A stretch of DNA of 64,000 nt from CAVPUA01 sp963708805 (lineage in GTDB: Bacteria > Actinomycetota > Actinomycetes > Mycobacteriales > Jatrophihabitantaceae). This document shows positions 9,875 through 19,924 of this stretch, in pieces; position 1 is the first letter of the stretch, and every line of letters begins with the position of its first letter. The notes under the pieces were generated by a model. The model was not told the DNA's origin. It did not search any database and saw only the letters and a program-made list of their open reading frames with translations. The stretch is from NCBI GenBank assembly GCA_963708805.1, contig CAVPUA010000003.1, positions 2,666,001-2,730,000 of the forward strand, in the 5' to 3' direction. The translations under genes were made by a program, and so were the position numbers.

Positions 9875-12307
9875 TCAGTTGGCGCTGCTCACCCGGTAGA
9901 CGTCGTAGACGCCCTCGACGTTGCGGATCGTGCGCAGCAGATGGCCGAGGTGCTTCGCCTCGGCCATCTCGAAGGTGAACTTGCTGACGGCGACCCGGTC
10001 GCGGTTGGTCGACACCGCCGCGGAGAGGATGTTGACGCGCTCGTCGGAGAGCACCCGGCTGACGTCGGAGAGCAGGCGGTGCCGGTCGAGCGCCTCGACC
10101 TGGATCGACACCACGAAGACCGAGTCGGCCGAAGGCGCCCACTCGACCTCGACGAGCCGATCGGCCTGTTCGAGCAGTCCCGAGGCGTTCGTGCAGGCCT
10201 TGCGGTGCACCGAGACTCCACCGCCCCGGGTCACGAAGCCGAGGATGTCGTCGCCGGGCACCGGAGTGCAGCAGCGGGCCAGCTTCACCCAGACGTCGGT
10301 GACGCCCTTGACCATCACGCCCGCGTCGTTGCGCCGCGAGGTCATGTCGGGCGAGTTCTGCGCCGGGACAGCCGTCTCGGCGATGTCCTCGACGGCGCCC
10401 TCGAGGCCGCCCAGCGAGGCGACGATGCGCTGCACGACGTGCTGGGCCGAGACGTGGCCCTCACCGATCGCGGCGTAGAGCGCGGAGATGTCGGCCAGGT
10501 GCATGTCGCGCGAGACGTTGAGCAGCGCGTCGCCGCCGAGCAGTCGCTGCAGCGGCAGTGCGGCCTTGCGCATCGCCCGGGTCAGCGCGCTCTTGCCGGC
10601 CTCGATCGCGTCCTCACGACGTTCGCGGGCGAACCACTGACGGATCTTGGCCCGCGCCCGCGGCGACTTGACGAACTGCATCCAGTCACGCGACGGTCCG
10701 GCACCCTCGGCCTTGGACGTGAACACCTCGACGGTGTCGCCGTTGTCGAGCGTGCTCTCGAGCGCCACCAACTTGCCGTTGACGCGGGCGCCGATACACC
10801 GGTGGCCGACCTCGGTGTGCACGGCGTAGGCGAAGTCGACCGGAGTGGATTCGGCCGGCAGCGCGATGACGTCGCCCTTGGGAGTGAAGACGTAGACCTC
10901 GGAGGCGCCCAGGTCGAAGCGCAGCGAGTCGAGGAACTCCCCCGGCTCCTGCGTCTCCCGCTGCCAGTCGAGCAGCTGGCGCAGCCAGCCCATCTCGTCC
11001 GAGACCGCTGACGGCTCGGCCGCGACGGCGTTCTTGGCTTCCTTGTACTTCCAGTGGGCGGCGATGCCGTACTCGGCGGTGCGGTGCATCGCGTGGGTGC
11101 GGATCTGCATCTCGACCGGCTTGCCGCCCGGACCGATCACCGTCGTGTGCAGCGACTGGTACATGTTGAACTTCGGCATCGCGATGTAGTCCTTGAACCG
11201 GCCTGGTACCGGCTGCCAGTTCGCGTGGATCACGCCGAGCGTGCCGTAGCAGTCGCGTTCGGACTCGACCAGGATGCGGATGCCGACCAGGTCGTGGATG
11301 TCGGTGAACTCGCGGCCGCGCACGATCATCTTCTGATAGATCGAGTAGTAGTGCTTGGGCCGTCCGGTGACCGCGGCCTTGATGTCGCCGGCCTTGAGGT
11401 CGGCGTTGATCCGGTCGATGACCTCGGTCAGGTAGGTGTCGCGCGACGGCGCCCGCTCGGCGACCAGCCGGACGATCTCGTCGTAGCGCTTCGGGTACAG
11501 CGTCGCGAAGGCGAGGTCCTCGAGCTCCCACTTGATGGTGTTCATACCGAGGCGGTGGGCCAGCGGGGCCAGCACCTCGAGCGTCTCGCGGGCCTTGCGC
11601 TCCTGCTTGGCCGGCGGCAGGAAGCGCAGCGTGCGCATGTTGTGCAGCCGGTCGGCGAGCTTGATCACCAGGACGCGCGGGTCGCGGGCCATGGCGACGA
11701 CCATCTTGCGGATCGTCTCGGCCTCGGCGGCCTCGCCGAAGCGGACCTTGTCGAGCTTGGTGACGCCGTCGACCAGGTGGGCCACCTCGGCGCCGAACTC
11801 GGCCTCGAGATCGGCCAGGGTCAGGCCGGTGTCCTCGACCGTGTCGTGCAGCAGCGCCGCGACGAGCGTGGTGGTGTCCATGCCCAGCTCGGCCAGGATC
11901 GTGGCCACGGCGAGCGGGTGGGTGATGTACGGGTCGCCGCTCTTGCGCAGCTGGCCGCGGTGAGCGGTCTCGGCCACGTCGTAGCCACGCTGCAACAGCC
12001 GGGCGTCGACCTTGGGGTGAGCGCCGCGGTGGATGGCCAGCAGCGGCTCGAGGACGGGACGGACGACCGTCTGCCGGTTCGAGGTGGTGATGCGGCGGGC
12101 CAGGCGGTCGCGGACCCGGCGGCGCTGCAGCGCGGTCGAGGCGTGTCGCCTCGTCGGGCGATTCGTTGGACGGGGTGCGATTGGCGGCGGACTGCGACCT
12201 GCACGGGCGGGGAGGCGGCGGCAGGCGAGGACTCGTCGACGTCCTGGACGACGTTCGTCGACGAGCTGGGGTGGACTGCCTCGGTTGTCAGGTCCGCCTC
12301 CCTCCAA
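9875..12307 (-). CDS. relA: Bifunctional (p)ppGpp synthetase/hydrolase RelA/SpoT family
   Basis: The enzyme makes and degrades the alarmone (p)ppGpp. Domains in order are the HD hydrolase (ALLHDTVEDT, RLHNMRTL), the RelA/SpoT synthetase (KHYYSIYQKM, YQSLHTTVIGPGG), TGS (YVFTPKGDVIALPAESTPVD) and C-terminal ACT. Both catalytic domains look complete. The conserved protein begins around RRRVRDRLARRITT. The preceding 60 or so residues in this frame look unlike the family. Neighbouring frames there read SPDEATRLDRAA and VQDVDESSPAAA, so extra bases probably disturb the N-terminus and the TTG at 12307 is only the longest option. A start downstream of apt is as in mycobacteria. Confidence 0.93.
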   Translation of the reverse strand: MEGGGPDNRGSPPQLVDERRPGRRRVLACRRLPARAGRSPPPIAPRPTNRPTRRHASTALQRRRVRDRLARRITTSNRQTVVRPVLEPLLAIHRGAHPKVDARLLQRGYDVAETAHRGQLRKSGDPYITHPLAVATILAELGMDTTTLVAALLHDTVEDTGLTLADLEAEFGAEVAHLVDGVTKLDKVRFGEAAEAETIRKMVVAMARDPRVLVIKLADRLHNMRTLRFLPPAKQERKARETLEVLAPLAHRLGMNTIKWELEDLAFATLYPKRYDEIVRLVAERAPSRDTYLTEVIDRINADLKAGDIKAAVTGRPKHYYSIYQKMIVRGREFTDIHDLVGIRILVESERDCYGTLGVIHANWQPVPGRFKDYIAMPKFNMYQSLHTTVIGPGGKPVEMQIRTHAMHRTAEYGIAAHWKYKEAKNAVAAEPSAVSDEMGWLRQLLDWQRETQEPGEFLDSLRFDLGASEVYVFTPKGDVIALPAESTPVDFAYAVHTEVGHRCIGARVNGKLVALESTLDNGDTVEVFTSKAEGAGPSRDWMQFVKSPRARAKIRQWFARERREDAIEAGKSALTRAMRKAALPLQRLLGGDALLNVSRDMHLADISALYAAIGEGHVSAQHVVQRIVASLGGLEGAVEDIAETAVPAQNSPDMTSRRNDAGVMVKGVTDVWVKLARCCTPVPGDDILGFVTRGGGVSVHRKACTNASGLLEQADRLVEVEWAPSADSVFVVSIQVEALDRHRLLSDVSRVLSDERVNILSAAVSTNRDRVAVSKFTFEMAEAKHLGHLLRTIRNVEGVYDVYRVSSAN

Positions 12308-12345
12308 GTTGCGCCCAGTCTATGCGGAGAAGCTCACGCGCCGGT

Positions 12346-12897
12346 TCAGAGCATGAGCAGCGTGCGCACGGGGGCCGCCGTGATGCGTTGGCGGCCGCCG
12401 AGGAAGCCGAGCTCGAGCAGCGTGGCGATGCTCGTGACCTCGGCACCCGACTCGATCAGCAGGTCGGCGGCCGCCTCCAACGTCCCGCCGGTGGCGAGTA
12501 CGTCATCGACCAAGAACACGCGCCGGCCGTTCAGGATTCCCGCCGGCACCTCGATCTCGGCCGTGCCGTACTCGAGGGTGTAGGCCCGGCGCAGGGTCGG
12601 CGGCGGCAGCTTGCCGGCCTTGCGCACCGGCAGCATGCCGCAGCCCAGTTCACGGGCGAGCGCGGCGGCCACGATGAAACCACGCGCTTCGACACCGGCG
12701 ACGAGGTCGACCGGCCAGACCGAACGGGCGAAGTCGGCGAGCGCGCCGATCGCCGTCGCGAACGCCTGGCCGTCGGCCAGCAGCGGCACGATGTCCTTGA
12801 ACACGATGCCCGGCTGGGGGAAGTCCGGGACGTCCCGCAGACGGCTGGCGATGAACCGCGCAACGTCGGCTCCGGCGTCGCCGACGGGCTCGCTCAC
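12346..12897 (-). CDS. apt: Adenine phosphoribosyltransferase
   Basis: This purine-salvage enzyme converts adenine and PRPP to AMP. The 183-residue protein shows DFPQPGIVFKDI near the N-terminus and the PRPP-binding loop VFLVDDVLATGGT. I chose the GTG at 12897 (VSEPVGDAG), with ggaag upstream, over a longer frame that would run deep into secF. It begins 10 bases after the secF stop and is followed by relA, so secD, secF, apt and relA look co-transcribed. Confidence 0.94.
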   Translation of the reverse strand: MSEPVGDAGADVARFIASRLRDVPDFPQPGIVFKDIVPLLADGQAFATAIGALADFARSVWPVDLVAGVEARGFIVAAALARELGCGMLPVRKAGKLPPPTLRRAYTLEYGTAEIEVPAGILNGRRVFLVDDVLATGGTLEAAADLLIESGAEVTSIATLLELGFLGGRQRITAAPVRTLLML

Positions 12898-12907
12898 GCT
12901 GCTTCCG

Positions 12908-14010
12908 TCACTTCTTGCGGCGTTGCGGGCGAGCGCCGGGGCGCGGCGCGGGCGCCGGACCGACGACGACCCGGCGCGGGCCGGCGCCGACCAGCTCATC
13001 GGCCGGGGCGGCGCTGGCGCGCTGAGCCTCGGCGGCCCGCTTGGCGGCGACCCGGCGCGCGAGGGCCTTGTAGGCCGGCTCGCGCTCGGTCAGGTCGACG
13101 ACGATCGGCGTGGCCAGGAACAGCGACGAGTACGCGCCGGACGCGATGCCGACGAACAAGATCAAGGCCAGGTCCTTGATCGTGCCGACGCCGAGCAGCC
13201 CGGCGCCGACGAACAGCAGCCCGGCGACGGGCAGCAGCGCGATCAGCGAGGTGTTGATCGAGCGCATCAGCGTCTGGTTGACGGCGGTGTTCGCGGCCTC
13301 GGAGTAGGTCATGCGCGAGCCGGCGAGCAGATCCTTGGAGTTCTCGGCGACCTTGTCGTAGACCACGACGGTGTCATACAGCGAGAAACCGAGGATCGTC
13401 AGCAGACCGACCACGGTCGACGGGGTCAGCTCGAAACCGACGATCGAGTACACGCCGGCGGCCACCAGCAGGTCGTGCAGCAGGGCGACGACGCCGCCCA
13501 CGGCCATTCGCCACTGGTAGCGGATGGAGATGTAGATGGTCACCGCGATCAGGAAGATGATCAGGCCTTCGATGGCCTTGACCGTGATGTCGTGGCCCCA
13601 GTCGGAGCTGACGGTCGTGATGCTGATCTTGTCGCGGTTGATCCCGAGCGCCTGGACGCGAGCTTGCCCGGGTCGTTCGTGGCGTCGACCTGATCGAGGG
13701 CCTTGGTGGTGACGACGAACTGGCGGGTGGCGCCCGAGCCGACCTCCTGGGGCAGGTTCTCGCTGTTCAGGCCGATCGAGGTGAACGCGTTGTTGACCTT
13801 GTTGACGGTCAGGCTGGTGCCCGAGGCCTGGATCTGGAACTGGCTGCCACCGGCGAACTCGACGCCGATGTTGAAGCCACGCGTGAAGAAGCTGATCAGG
13901 CTGACCAGCACGATGATCAGCGACGCGAAGTACCAGCGCTTGCGGTGCGGGATGAGCTGGACCTGCGACTCGCCGCGGTAGAGCCTGCGAAGTTTCGGCC
14001 GGATCGCCAT
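12908..14010 (-). CDS. secF: Protein translocase subunit SecF (one frame break)
   Basis: SecF works with SecD to pull preproteins across the membrane using the proton gradient. The N-terminal half (first helix, FNIGVEFAGGSQF periplasmic motif) and the C-terminal half lie in different frames. The C-terminal half holds five helices, with GFSLYDTVVVYDK and MRSINTSLIALLPV typical of SecF. The break is near 13660, where removing two bases restores a continuous protein of about 366 residues. A basic Arg/Ala/Pro tail follows the last helix. Its ATG shares one base with the secD stop. Confidence 0.9.
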
Positions 14011-16232
14011 CAGTTCTGCCCGTCGGTGTCGGCGTCGGTGCTGTCATCGTCGGCGTCGCCGTCGCTCGGCTGCAGCGGCTTGCCGCGCATGCGAGCCCGG
14101 CGGGCGGCCGCGCGCTCGGCCGCGGTCGCGCCCTCGACCGGTGGCGACGGTGCGGCTCGGTGGACGCGGGTCGGTGCTCGCGGTCCGGTGCGTCCTCGGT
14201 GAACGTCAGGCACGATCGCGGTGTCGCCGATGCCGTCGAGTTCATCATCATCGGTGAGCGGCTCGTCGACCTCGGGCTCGAGCACCGCCACGCTCGAACG
14301 CGAACGGCTCGCGCGCGTGCCGCCGGGTGCGGCGCCTCGGCCGCTCTTCACCACGCCACCCTCGCGGGCCGAGTCCAGGCCGGTGAACCGGGCCGAGCCG
14401 AAGGCCGCGCTGCGCGAGAGCAACGACACCAGCGGGTGGGTGAACAGGAACACGACGACCAGGTCGAGGATCGTCGACAGGCCGAGGGTGAAGGCGAAGC
14501 CCTTCACGTCGCCGGCGGCGAAGTAGTACAGGATCGCGGCGGCGAGGAACGACACGGTGTCGGCCGACAGGATCGTGCGGCGGGCGCGCACCCAGGCCCG
14601 CGGCACGGCGACGCGCATCGACCGGCCCTCGTGCACCTCGTCCTTTATTCGTTCGAAGAACACGACGAACGAGTCGGCGGTGATACCCACCGCCACGATG
14701 AAGCCGGCGATACCGGCCAGGGTCAGCGTGAAGCCGATCTCGCGGCCCAGGATCACCAGCATCGCGTAGGTCAGGCCCGCCGGACACGAGCAGCGACGCG
14801 ATCGTCACCAGCCCGAGCGCGCGGTAGTAGAGCAGCGAGTAGATGACGACCAGGATCAGGCCGATGCCGCCGGCGAGCAGGCCGGCCTTGAGCTGGCCGC
14901 TGCCCAGCGTCGCCGAGACGGTCGGGTTGGTCTCGGTCTTGAAGCTCAGCGGCAGCGCGCCGTACTTGAGCTGGTTGGCCAGGTCGGTCGCCGACTTCTG
15001 GTTGAAGCTGCCCGAGATCTGCGTGTCGCCGTTGATGGTTGCCGCCGGTGTACGGGTAGGTGATCACGGCGTTGTCGAGGGTGAACGCGACGTAGTCGGC
15101 GCACGGCGTGCCGGCGGTGCCGGTCGTGGCGTCCGTCGTGTCACCACAGGCCGTGACCGCGCTCGACGGCGTCGCGCCGCCGGTGTTGTGCTTGGACGTC
15201 CAGTTGGCCCAGTTCGCCTGGCCGGTGCTCTTGAGGCTGCAGCGAGACGACCCACTGGGTCTGGCCCTGCTGACGAGCCGGGCGCGACCGCGCTGGCCGA
15301 CTTGATCTCGGTGCCGGGCACGATCACCGGACCGAGCAGGAAGACCGCGGTCGCCGTCTTGGCGTCGTTGGTGTCGCAGGCCAGGAAGTACTTGGTCCTT
15401 CGTGGTGTCCGGCCGGCTTGGCGCCGCAGTCGTAGTTCGCGACCGCGGCTCTGCAGCGCGGTCTGCTGGGTCGTCGTCAGCTTGTCGTAGGCGTCCTCGG
15501 TCGTGCGGCACCGGCGAAGCCGAGGTTGGCCAGCGGGGTCGCCGACGTTGCGGCGTGCCGTGGACGAGGTCGCGGTGGCTGTCGGCGTGGCCGAGCCGAC
15601 GCGCGGCCGGACGTTGCCGACGGGCTGGTGCTGGCCGACGTGGCCGTCGGCGTGCTCGACGGGCTGGCCGCCGTCAGCGGCTCGTCCTTGAGGTTCGACG
15701 TCGAGTGGGTGCTGCTCGACGACGCGGCCGGGCTCGACGCGCCGTCGGTGGCCGACGCGCTCGCGCTGGCCGACGCCGGTGCGCTGGCCGGACGCGCGTG
15801 GCGGTGCGCTCGCCGCGGCCGAGGCCTCGGCGGCGGCCGCGGCGGCGGTCTGCACCGGCGCCATGATCAACGGGCGGAAGTTCAGGACGGCGGCGGCGCC
15901 GATGTTGGCGATCGCGCTCGAGCCCTTGCCGGGCACCGAGATCTGGATCTCGGTTGTTGCCCGCGACCACGACCTCGGCGTTGGCCACGCCGTAGCCGTT
16001 GACCCGGTTCTCCATGATCGTGCGGGCCTCGTTCATGGACGACTTCGACGGCGCCTTGCCGTTCGGGGTCTGCGGCCTTGAAGATGACCTGAGTGCCGCC
16101 CTCGAGGTCGAGGCCGAGCTTGGGCGCGCGCGAGTGCCCGGGCCAGAAGACCAGGCCGTAGAGCACGGCCAAGATGGCGACGAGGGCGAGGAAATAGCGC
16201 CCTACGCGCAGCGTTCCGGCGGGTGGTGCCAC
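14010..16232 (-). CDS. secD: Protein translocase subunit SecD, heavily frame-broken
   Basis: The start is GTG at 16232 with GAGGAG ten bases upstream. The first helix (YFLALVAILAVLYGLVFW), LGLDLEGGTQVIFKA and NRVNGYGVANAEV are clear. A long Ala/Ser/Thr/Pro-rich stretch spans roughly 15500-15860. After that come LDNAVITYPYTGG, the five-helix C-terminal half (GREIGFTLTLAGIAGFIVAVG, ITADSFVVFFERIKDE) and a long charged, disordered tail. Extra bases occur near 16062, 15953, 15050 and 14783, and several fall between 15240 and 15600. Low-complexity inserts in this extracytoplasmic domain are known from other actinobacteria; here their exact length cannot be trusted. Confidence 0.88.
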
Positions 16233-16407
16233 GGGGAATGATCTCCTCGACGATCTCGGGGCGCGCGGCCAAGCCCACCTCGGACGTCCATTTCGCCCGG
16301 TTGGGCGTGGTCGAGCCAACGTGAATCTGCCGCGTGGTTGGACGCAGTCGCGGACCAGTATGACCGACGACCGCCAAAGTTCCGCTCAGGACCAGCCCGG
16401 GTTTGCT

Positions 16408-16768
16408 CAGCTCGCGCGATCGGGCGGATCGCCATGTCGCGGTCGCCGGGGTGGTCCGGGCCGTCGGGCGAATCGTCGCCGGTGATCGGCTTGCGGTACT
16501 GCACGGGCAGCGATGCGGCGTCGCGCAGGGCCGCGCGGGCCCATTTGACCTCGACGCCGGGCGCGATCGACAGCTGGACGCTGTCGTCGTCGTTGATGCC
16601 GACGACGGTGCCGTACAGGCCCGACGTCGTCATGACCTCGGTGCCGAAGCGTGATGTTGTCGCCGCTGGGCGCCCTGCCGGGCCGCCATCCGCGCCCGGC
16701 TGCGCCGCGAGAGCATGAACGCTCCGACGATCAGGATGGCCAGGATGACGTAGCAGGCCGTAGTTCAC
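16408..16768 (-). CDS. yajC: Preprotein translocase subunit YajC (frame-broken)
   Basis: This small single-helix partner of SecDF starts at GTG 16768, overlapping the ruvB stop. After correction it reads a membrane helix (YVILAILIVGAFMLSRRSR) and then FGTEVMTTSGLYGTVVGIN, the YajC signature. Three extra bases lie near 16749, 16670 and 16650. In the written frame the protein runs on to 16202, past the secD start, with an unlikely composition. One further extra base would end it at TGA 16408-16410, which I use as the probable stop. Gene order ruvB, yajC, secD, secF is conserved in actinobacteria. Confidence 0.8.
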
Positions 16769-17814
16769 GCCGCCGAGGCTACCCGCCGAACAGGGTCGGT
16801 CCCTGGTTTCCGGGCGGGACAGAGTCCCAGATGCGCCCAGGCGGCCGGCGTGGCGACCCGCCCGCGAGACGTTCGGGCCAGCAGGCCGGCGCGGACCAGG
16901 AACGGCTCGGCGACCTCTTCGACCGTCTCGACCTCTTCGCCGACGGCCACCGCGAGCGTGCCGACCCCGACCGGGCCGCCGTTGAACCGGCGGACCAGGG
17001 CGTCGAGGACCGCCCGGTCGAGGCGGTCGAGGCCGAGCTGGTCGACGTCGTAGACGGCCAGCGCGGCGCGCGCGATCTCCCGCGTGACGACGCCGTCGGC
17101 CCGGACCTCGGCGTAGTCGCGCACCCGGCGCAGCAGCCGGTTGGCGATGCGGGGCGTGCCACGCGAGCGACCGGCGATCTCGTGCGCGCCGTCCGGGCGC
17201 AAGTCGACCTGGAGCAGTTCGGCCGAGCGGCCCAGGACGTGTTCGAGCTCGTCGGCGTCGTAGAAGTCCATGTGGCCGGTGAAGCCGAATCGATCGCGCA
17301 GCGGGCCGGTGAGCAAGCCGGCGCGCGTCGTGGCCCCGACCAGCGTGAACGGGGCGAGGTCGAGCGGGATCGCCGTCGCGCCCGGGCCCTTGCCGACGAT
17401 GACGTCGACCCGGTAGTCCTCCATCGCCATGTAGAGCAGCTCTTCGGCGGGGCGCGCGATGCGGTGGATCTCGTCGATGAACAGCACCTCGCCCTCGCTC
17501 AGGCTGGTCAGCAGCGCGGCGAGATCACCGGCCCGTTCGATGGCCGGCCCGCTGGTGACCCGGATCGGCGCGCCCAGCTCGGCGGCGATGATCATCGCCA
17601 GGCTCGTCTTGCCCAGGCCGGGCGGCCCCGACAGCAGGACGTGATCGGGCGGCCGGTTACGCCGCAGCGCGCTGGCCAGCACCAGTTCGAGCTGCTCGCG
17701 CACCTTGGGCTGGCCGACGAACTCGGCGAGTCGCTTGGGGCGCAGGCTGGCCTCGACGTCGCGCTCGTCGATCGCCGGCAGCGGGCTGACGACGTCCTCG
17801 ACCGGTTCGCTCAC
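16765..17814 (-). CDS. ruvB: Holliday junction branch migration DNA helicase RuvB
   Basis: The 349-residue AAA+ motor drives Holliday junction branch migration with RuvA. It is intact. Walker A (SGPPGLGKTS), Walker B (EVLFIDEIHR), sensor and arginine-finger region (LVGATTRAGLLTGPLRDRFG) and the C-terminal winged helix are all present. It lies 36 bases downstream of ruvA. Confidence 0.96.
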   Translation of the reverse strand: MSEPVEDVVSPLPAIDERDVEASLRPKRLAEFVGQPKVREQLELVLASALRRNRPPDHVLLSGPPGLGKTSLAMIIAAELGAPIRVTSGPAIERAGDLAALLTSLSEGEVLFIDEIHRIARPAEELLYMAMEDYRVDVIVGKGPGATAIPLDLAPFTLVGATTRAGLLTGPLRDRFGFTGHMDFYDADELEHVLGRSAELLQVDLRPDGAHEIAGRSRGTPRIANRLLRRVRDYAEVRADGVVTREIARAALAVYDVDQLGLDRLDRAVLDALVRRFNGGPVGVGTLAVAVGEEVETVEEVAEPFLVRAGLLARTSRGRVATPAAWAHLGLCPARKPGTDPVRRVASAA

Positions 17815-17850
17815 GACGCCATCATCTCGCGCTGGTGCGGTCGGCGGCCC

Positions 17851-18453
17851 TCATCGGGTGCGGCCGAGCAGCTGGATCGTGCGCCGCAGCAGCGCCGACA
17901 GGTCGGGCGTCTCGTCCCCGTGCTTCGGCTCGCGGCGATGTCGATCGCCTCGTCGGCCTCCTTGCCGGTGAAGCCGAGCCCGGCCAGGGCGTGCGCCAGC
18001 TGGTCGCGCCACGGGCGCCACCGCGGCGACCGTCCCGCCGCTCGGTTCGTCGATCGCGCCGATGCGATCGCGCAGCTCGAGGACGATGCGCTCGGCGCCC
18101 TTGCGGCCGATGCCCGGGACCTTCACCAGGGATGAATAGTCGGCGGTGGCGACTGCCCGGCGGACCTCGCGCGGCGGATGCACGGCCAAGATCGTCTGAG
18201 CCAGCTTCGGGCCGACGCCGTTCGCGGTCTGCAGCAGCTCGAACAACGCCCGCTCGTCGTCGTCAGCGAAGCCGTAGAGCGTGAGCGAGTCCTCGCGGAC
18301 GACCAGACTGGTCGCCAGCCGAGCCGGCTCCCCCAGGCGCAGCCGAGCCAGTGTTGCGGGCGAGCAGGAGACGGACAGGCCGACGCCGCCGACCTCGATC
18401 ACCGCGCCGTCGGGCCCGAGTGCGGCGACGCGTCCGTGGACGCTGGCTATCAC
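17851..18453 (-). CDS. ruvA: Holliday junction DNA helicase subunit RuvA (frame-broken near C-terminus)
   Basis: RuvA binds the four-way junction and recruits RuvB. The OB-fold N-terminus (VIASVHGRVAALGPDGAVIEVGG, split here by family knowledge from the rest) and the paired helix-hairpin-helix motifs (TANGVGPKLAQTIL, VKVPGIGRKGAERIV) are complete. The C-terminal domain III is split by one extra base near 18010 and two near 17937. Corrected, it reads GFTGKEADEAIDIAEPKHG. The GTG start at 18453 overlaps the ruvC stop. RuvC, RuvA and RuvB form one operon here. Confidence 0.92.
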   Translation of the reverse strand: MIASVHGRVAALGPDGAVIEVGGVGLSVSCSPATLARLRLGEPARLATSLVVREDSLTLYGFADDDERALFELLQTANGVGPKLAQTILAVHPPREVRRAVATADYSSLVKVPGIGRKGAERIVLELRDRIGAIDEPSGGTVAAVAPVARPAGARPGRARLHRQGGRRGDRHRREPKHGDETPDLSALLRRTIQLLGRTR

Positions 18454-18965
18454 CTGGCCACCTTCGCGACCGCGCTGGCGATGCGCGCCTGGGCGCTTCC
18501 CCGCCAGATCTGGCAGATCGCCAGCGCCAGGGCGTCGGCGGCGTCGGCCGGACGCGGGGTCTCGGCCAGGCGCAGCAGGCGCGTGACCATGACGCCGATC
18601 TGCGCCTTGTCGGCCCGTCCCGAACCGGTGACCGCCGCTTTGACCTCGGTCGGGGTGTGCAGCGCGACGGGAATGCCCGCCCGGGTGGCGGCGACGATCG
18701 CCAGGCCCGCGGACTGGGCCGTGCCCATCGCCGTACGGACGTTCTGCTGGCTGAAGACCCGCTCGACCGCGACGACGTCCGGTCGATGCTCGGCGATGGC
18801 CAGCGTCAGCGCGTCGGCGATGGCCAGCAGCCGGCGCCCGATGTCGTCGTCGGCCGGGGTGCGGATGACGTCGACCGCGACCAGCGACAGGGGTCGCCCG
18901 GGTGCACCTTCGACGACGCCGACGCCGCAGCGCGTCAGTCCGGGGTCGACTCCGAGCACGCGCAC
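18450..18965 (-). CDS. ruvC: Crossover junction endodeoxyribonuclease RuvC
   Basis: The 171-residue Holliday junction resolvase has the RNase H-like fold. The first catalytic aspartate is in MRVLGVDPGLTRCGVG (D7), with further acidic residues in VVAVERVFSQQNV and near DAADALALAICQ. Length is normal and the gene is intact. It opens the ruvC-ruvA-ruvB run and is divergent from the M50 protease gene. Confidence 0.95.
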   Translation of the reverse strand: MRVLGVDPGLTRCGVGVVEGAPGRPLSLVAVDVIRTPADDDIGRRLLAIADALTLAIAEHRPDVVAVERVFSQQNVRTAMGTAQSAGLAIVAATRAGIPVALHTPTEVKAAVTGSGRADKAQIGVMVTRLLRLAETPRPADAADALALAICQIWRGSAQARIASAVAKVAR

Positions 18966-19071
18966 GGCACACCTTTCGCTGGAATCCGGACGAGATCGAA
19001 CGGGCGTTCGACGTCAGTAGATCAAGCTCCGGGCGCCGATCGCGGGCGACACGCCCGTACGCTCGGTCGTC

Positions 19072-19887
19072 GTGTACTCCGTACCCGACCAGTGGGGGCA
19101 ACGCCGACGCCGCGCCGTCCGGCCCAGCCCCATCTTCCTGGCGTTCGTCGCGGCCTGGGCGCTCGGGGCGTTCTTGTGCTGGACCGCACCCGTCCCGAAG
19201 TTCGGCGACGGGCCCACGCCCGGCCGGCTCGGCGTCTTCCTGTTCGTGGTCGCCGGCTGGGTCGTGACGCTGTGCTTCCACGAGTTCGGCCACGCCTTCG
19301 CCGCCTACCTCGCCGGCGACCGCGACGTCGAGGCGCGCGGCTATCTGACGCTGAACCCGTTCAAGTACGCCCACCCGGTGCTCTCGATCGTGCTGCCGCT
19401 GTTCTTCATCATCCAAGGCGGAATCGGGCTGCCCGGCGGGGCCGTCTACCTGCACCCGCACACCTTCCGGACGAGGGCGCAGCGAAGCCTGGCCGCCGCG
19501 GCCGGCCCGTTGAGCAACGTCGTGTTCGCGGCGATCCTGCTGACCGTCGCTCGGTCGCACTCTGCGCTGGACAGCCACGGGACGTTCTGGGCCGCGCTCG
19601 GCTTCCTCGGCTTCCTGCAGGTCAGCGCGGCCGTGCTGAACCTGCTGCCGATCCCCGGCCTGGACGGCTACGGGATCATCGAGCCCTACCTCGACCCGGC
19701 GACCGTCCATTCGATGGAGAAGGTCAAGCCCTGGGGGATGCTCGGCGTCTATGTGCTGCTTCAGATCCAGACCATCAACGGGCACTTCTTCGACCTGGTG
19801 AACTGGCTGTACGGCCTGTCGGGCGCGTCAGGATCCTTGTGGAGCAACGGCTACGTGCTCTTCCGTTTCTGGAACCGGCTCGCCTAG
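19072..19887 (+). CDS. Site-2 protease family (M50) integral membrane metalloprotease
   Basis: The 271-residue polytopic protein has the zinc-binding HEFGH motif at residues 70-74 inside a membrane helix. The second M50 motif NLLPIPGLDG is at 191-200, giving the third metal ligand. It lacks a PDZ domain, so it belongs to the short SpoIVFB/site-2-like group rather than the RseP type. The likely start is GTG at 19072. It converges on yebC. The substrate is unknown; homologues cleave membrane-bound regulators. Confidence 0.87.
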   Translation: MYSVPDQWGQRRRRAVRPSPIFLAFVAAWALGAFLCWTAPVPKFGDGPTPGRLGVFLFVVAGWVVTLCFHEFGHAFAAYLAGDRDVEARGYLTLNPFKYAHPVLSIVLPLFFIIQGGIGLPGGAVYLHPHTFRTRAQRSLAAAAGPLSNVVFAAILLTVARSHSALDSHGTFWAALGFLGFLQVSAAVLNLLPIPGLDGYGIIEPYLDPATVHSMEKVKPWGMLGVYVLLQIQTINGHFFDLVNWLYGLSGASGSLWSNGYVLFRFWNRLA

Positions 19888-19924
19888 CCGGGGTGGCCGT
19901 TCGCCGGCTGGTGTGGCCCGTTCG

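Noticed and set aside
10013..11011. Long + strand frames opposite relA
   Set aside because: Composition is Val/Asp/Arg/Gly shadow sequence; relA on the other strand carries all family motifs.
16202..16407. C-terminal extension of YajC to 16202
   Set aside because: The stretch has an Arg/Gly/His shadow composition and overlaps the secD start. A stop one base out of frame at 16408 fits the family length.
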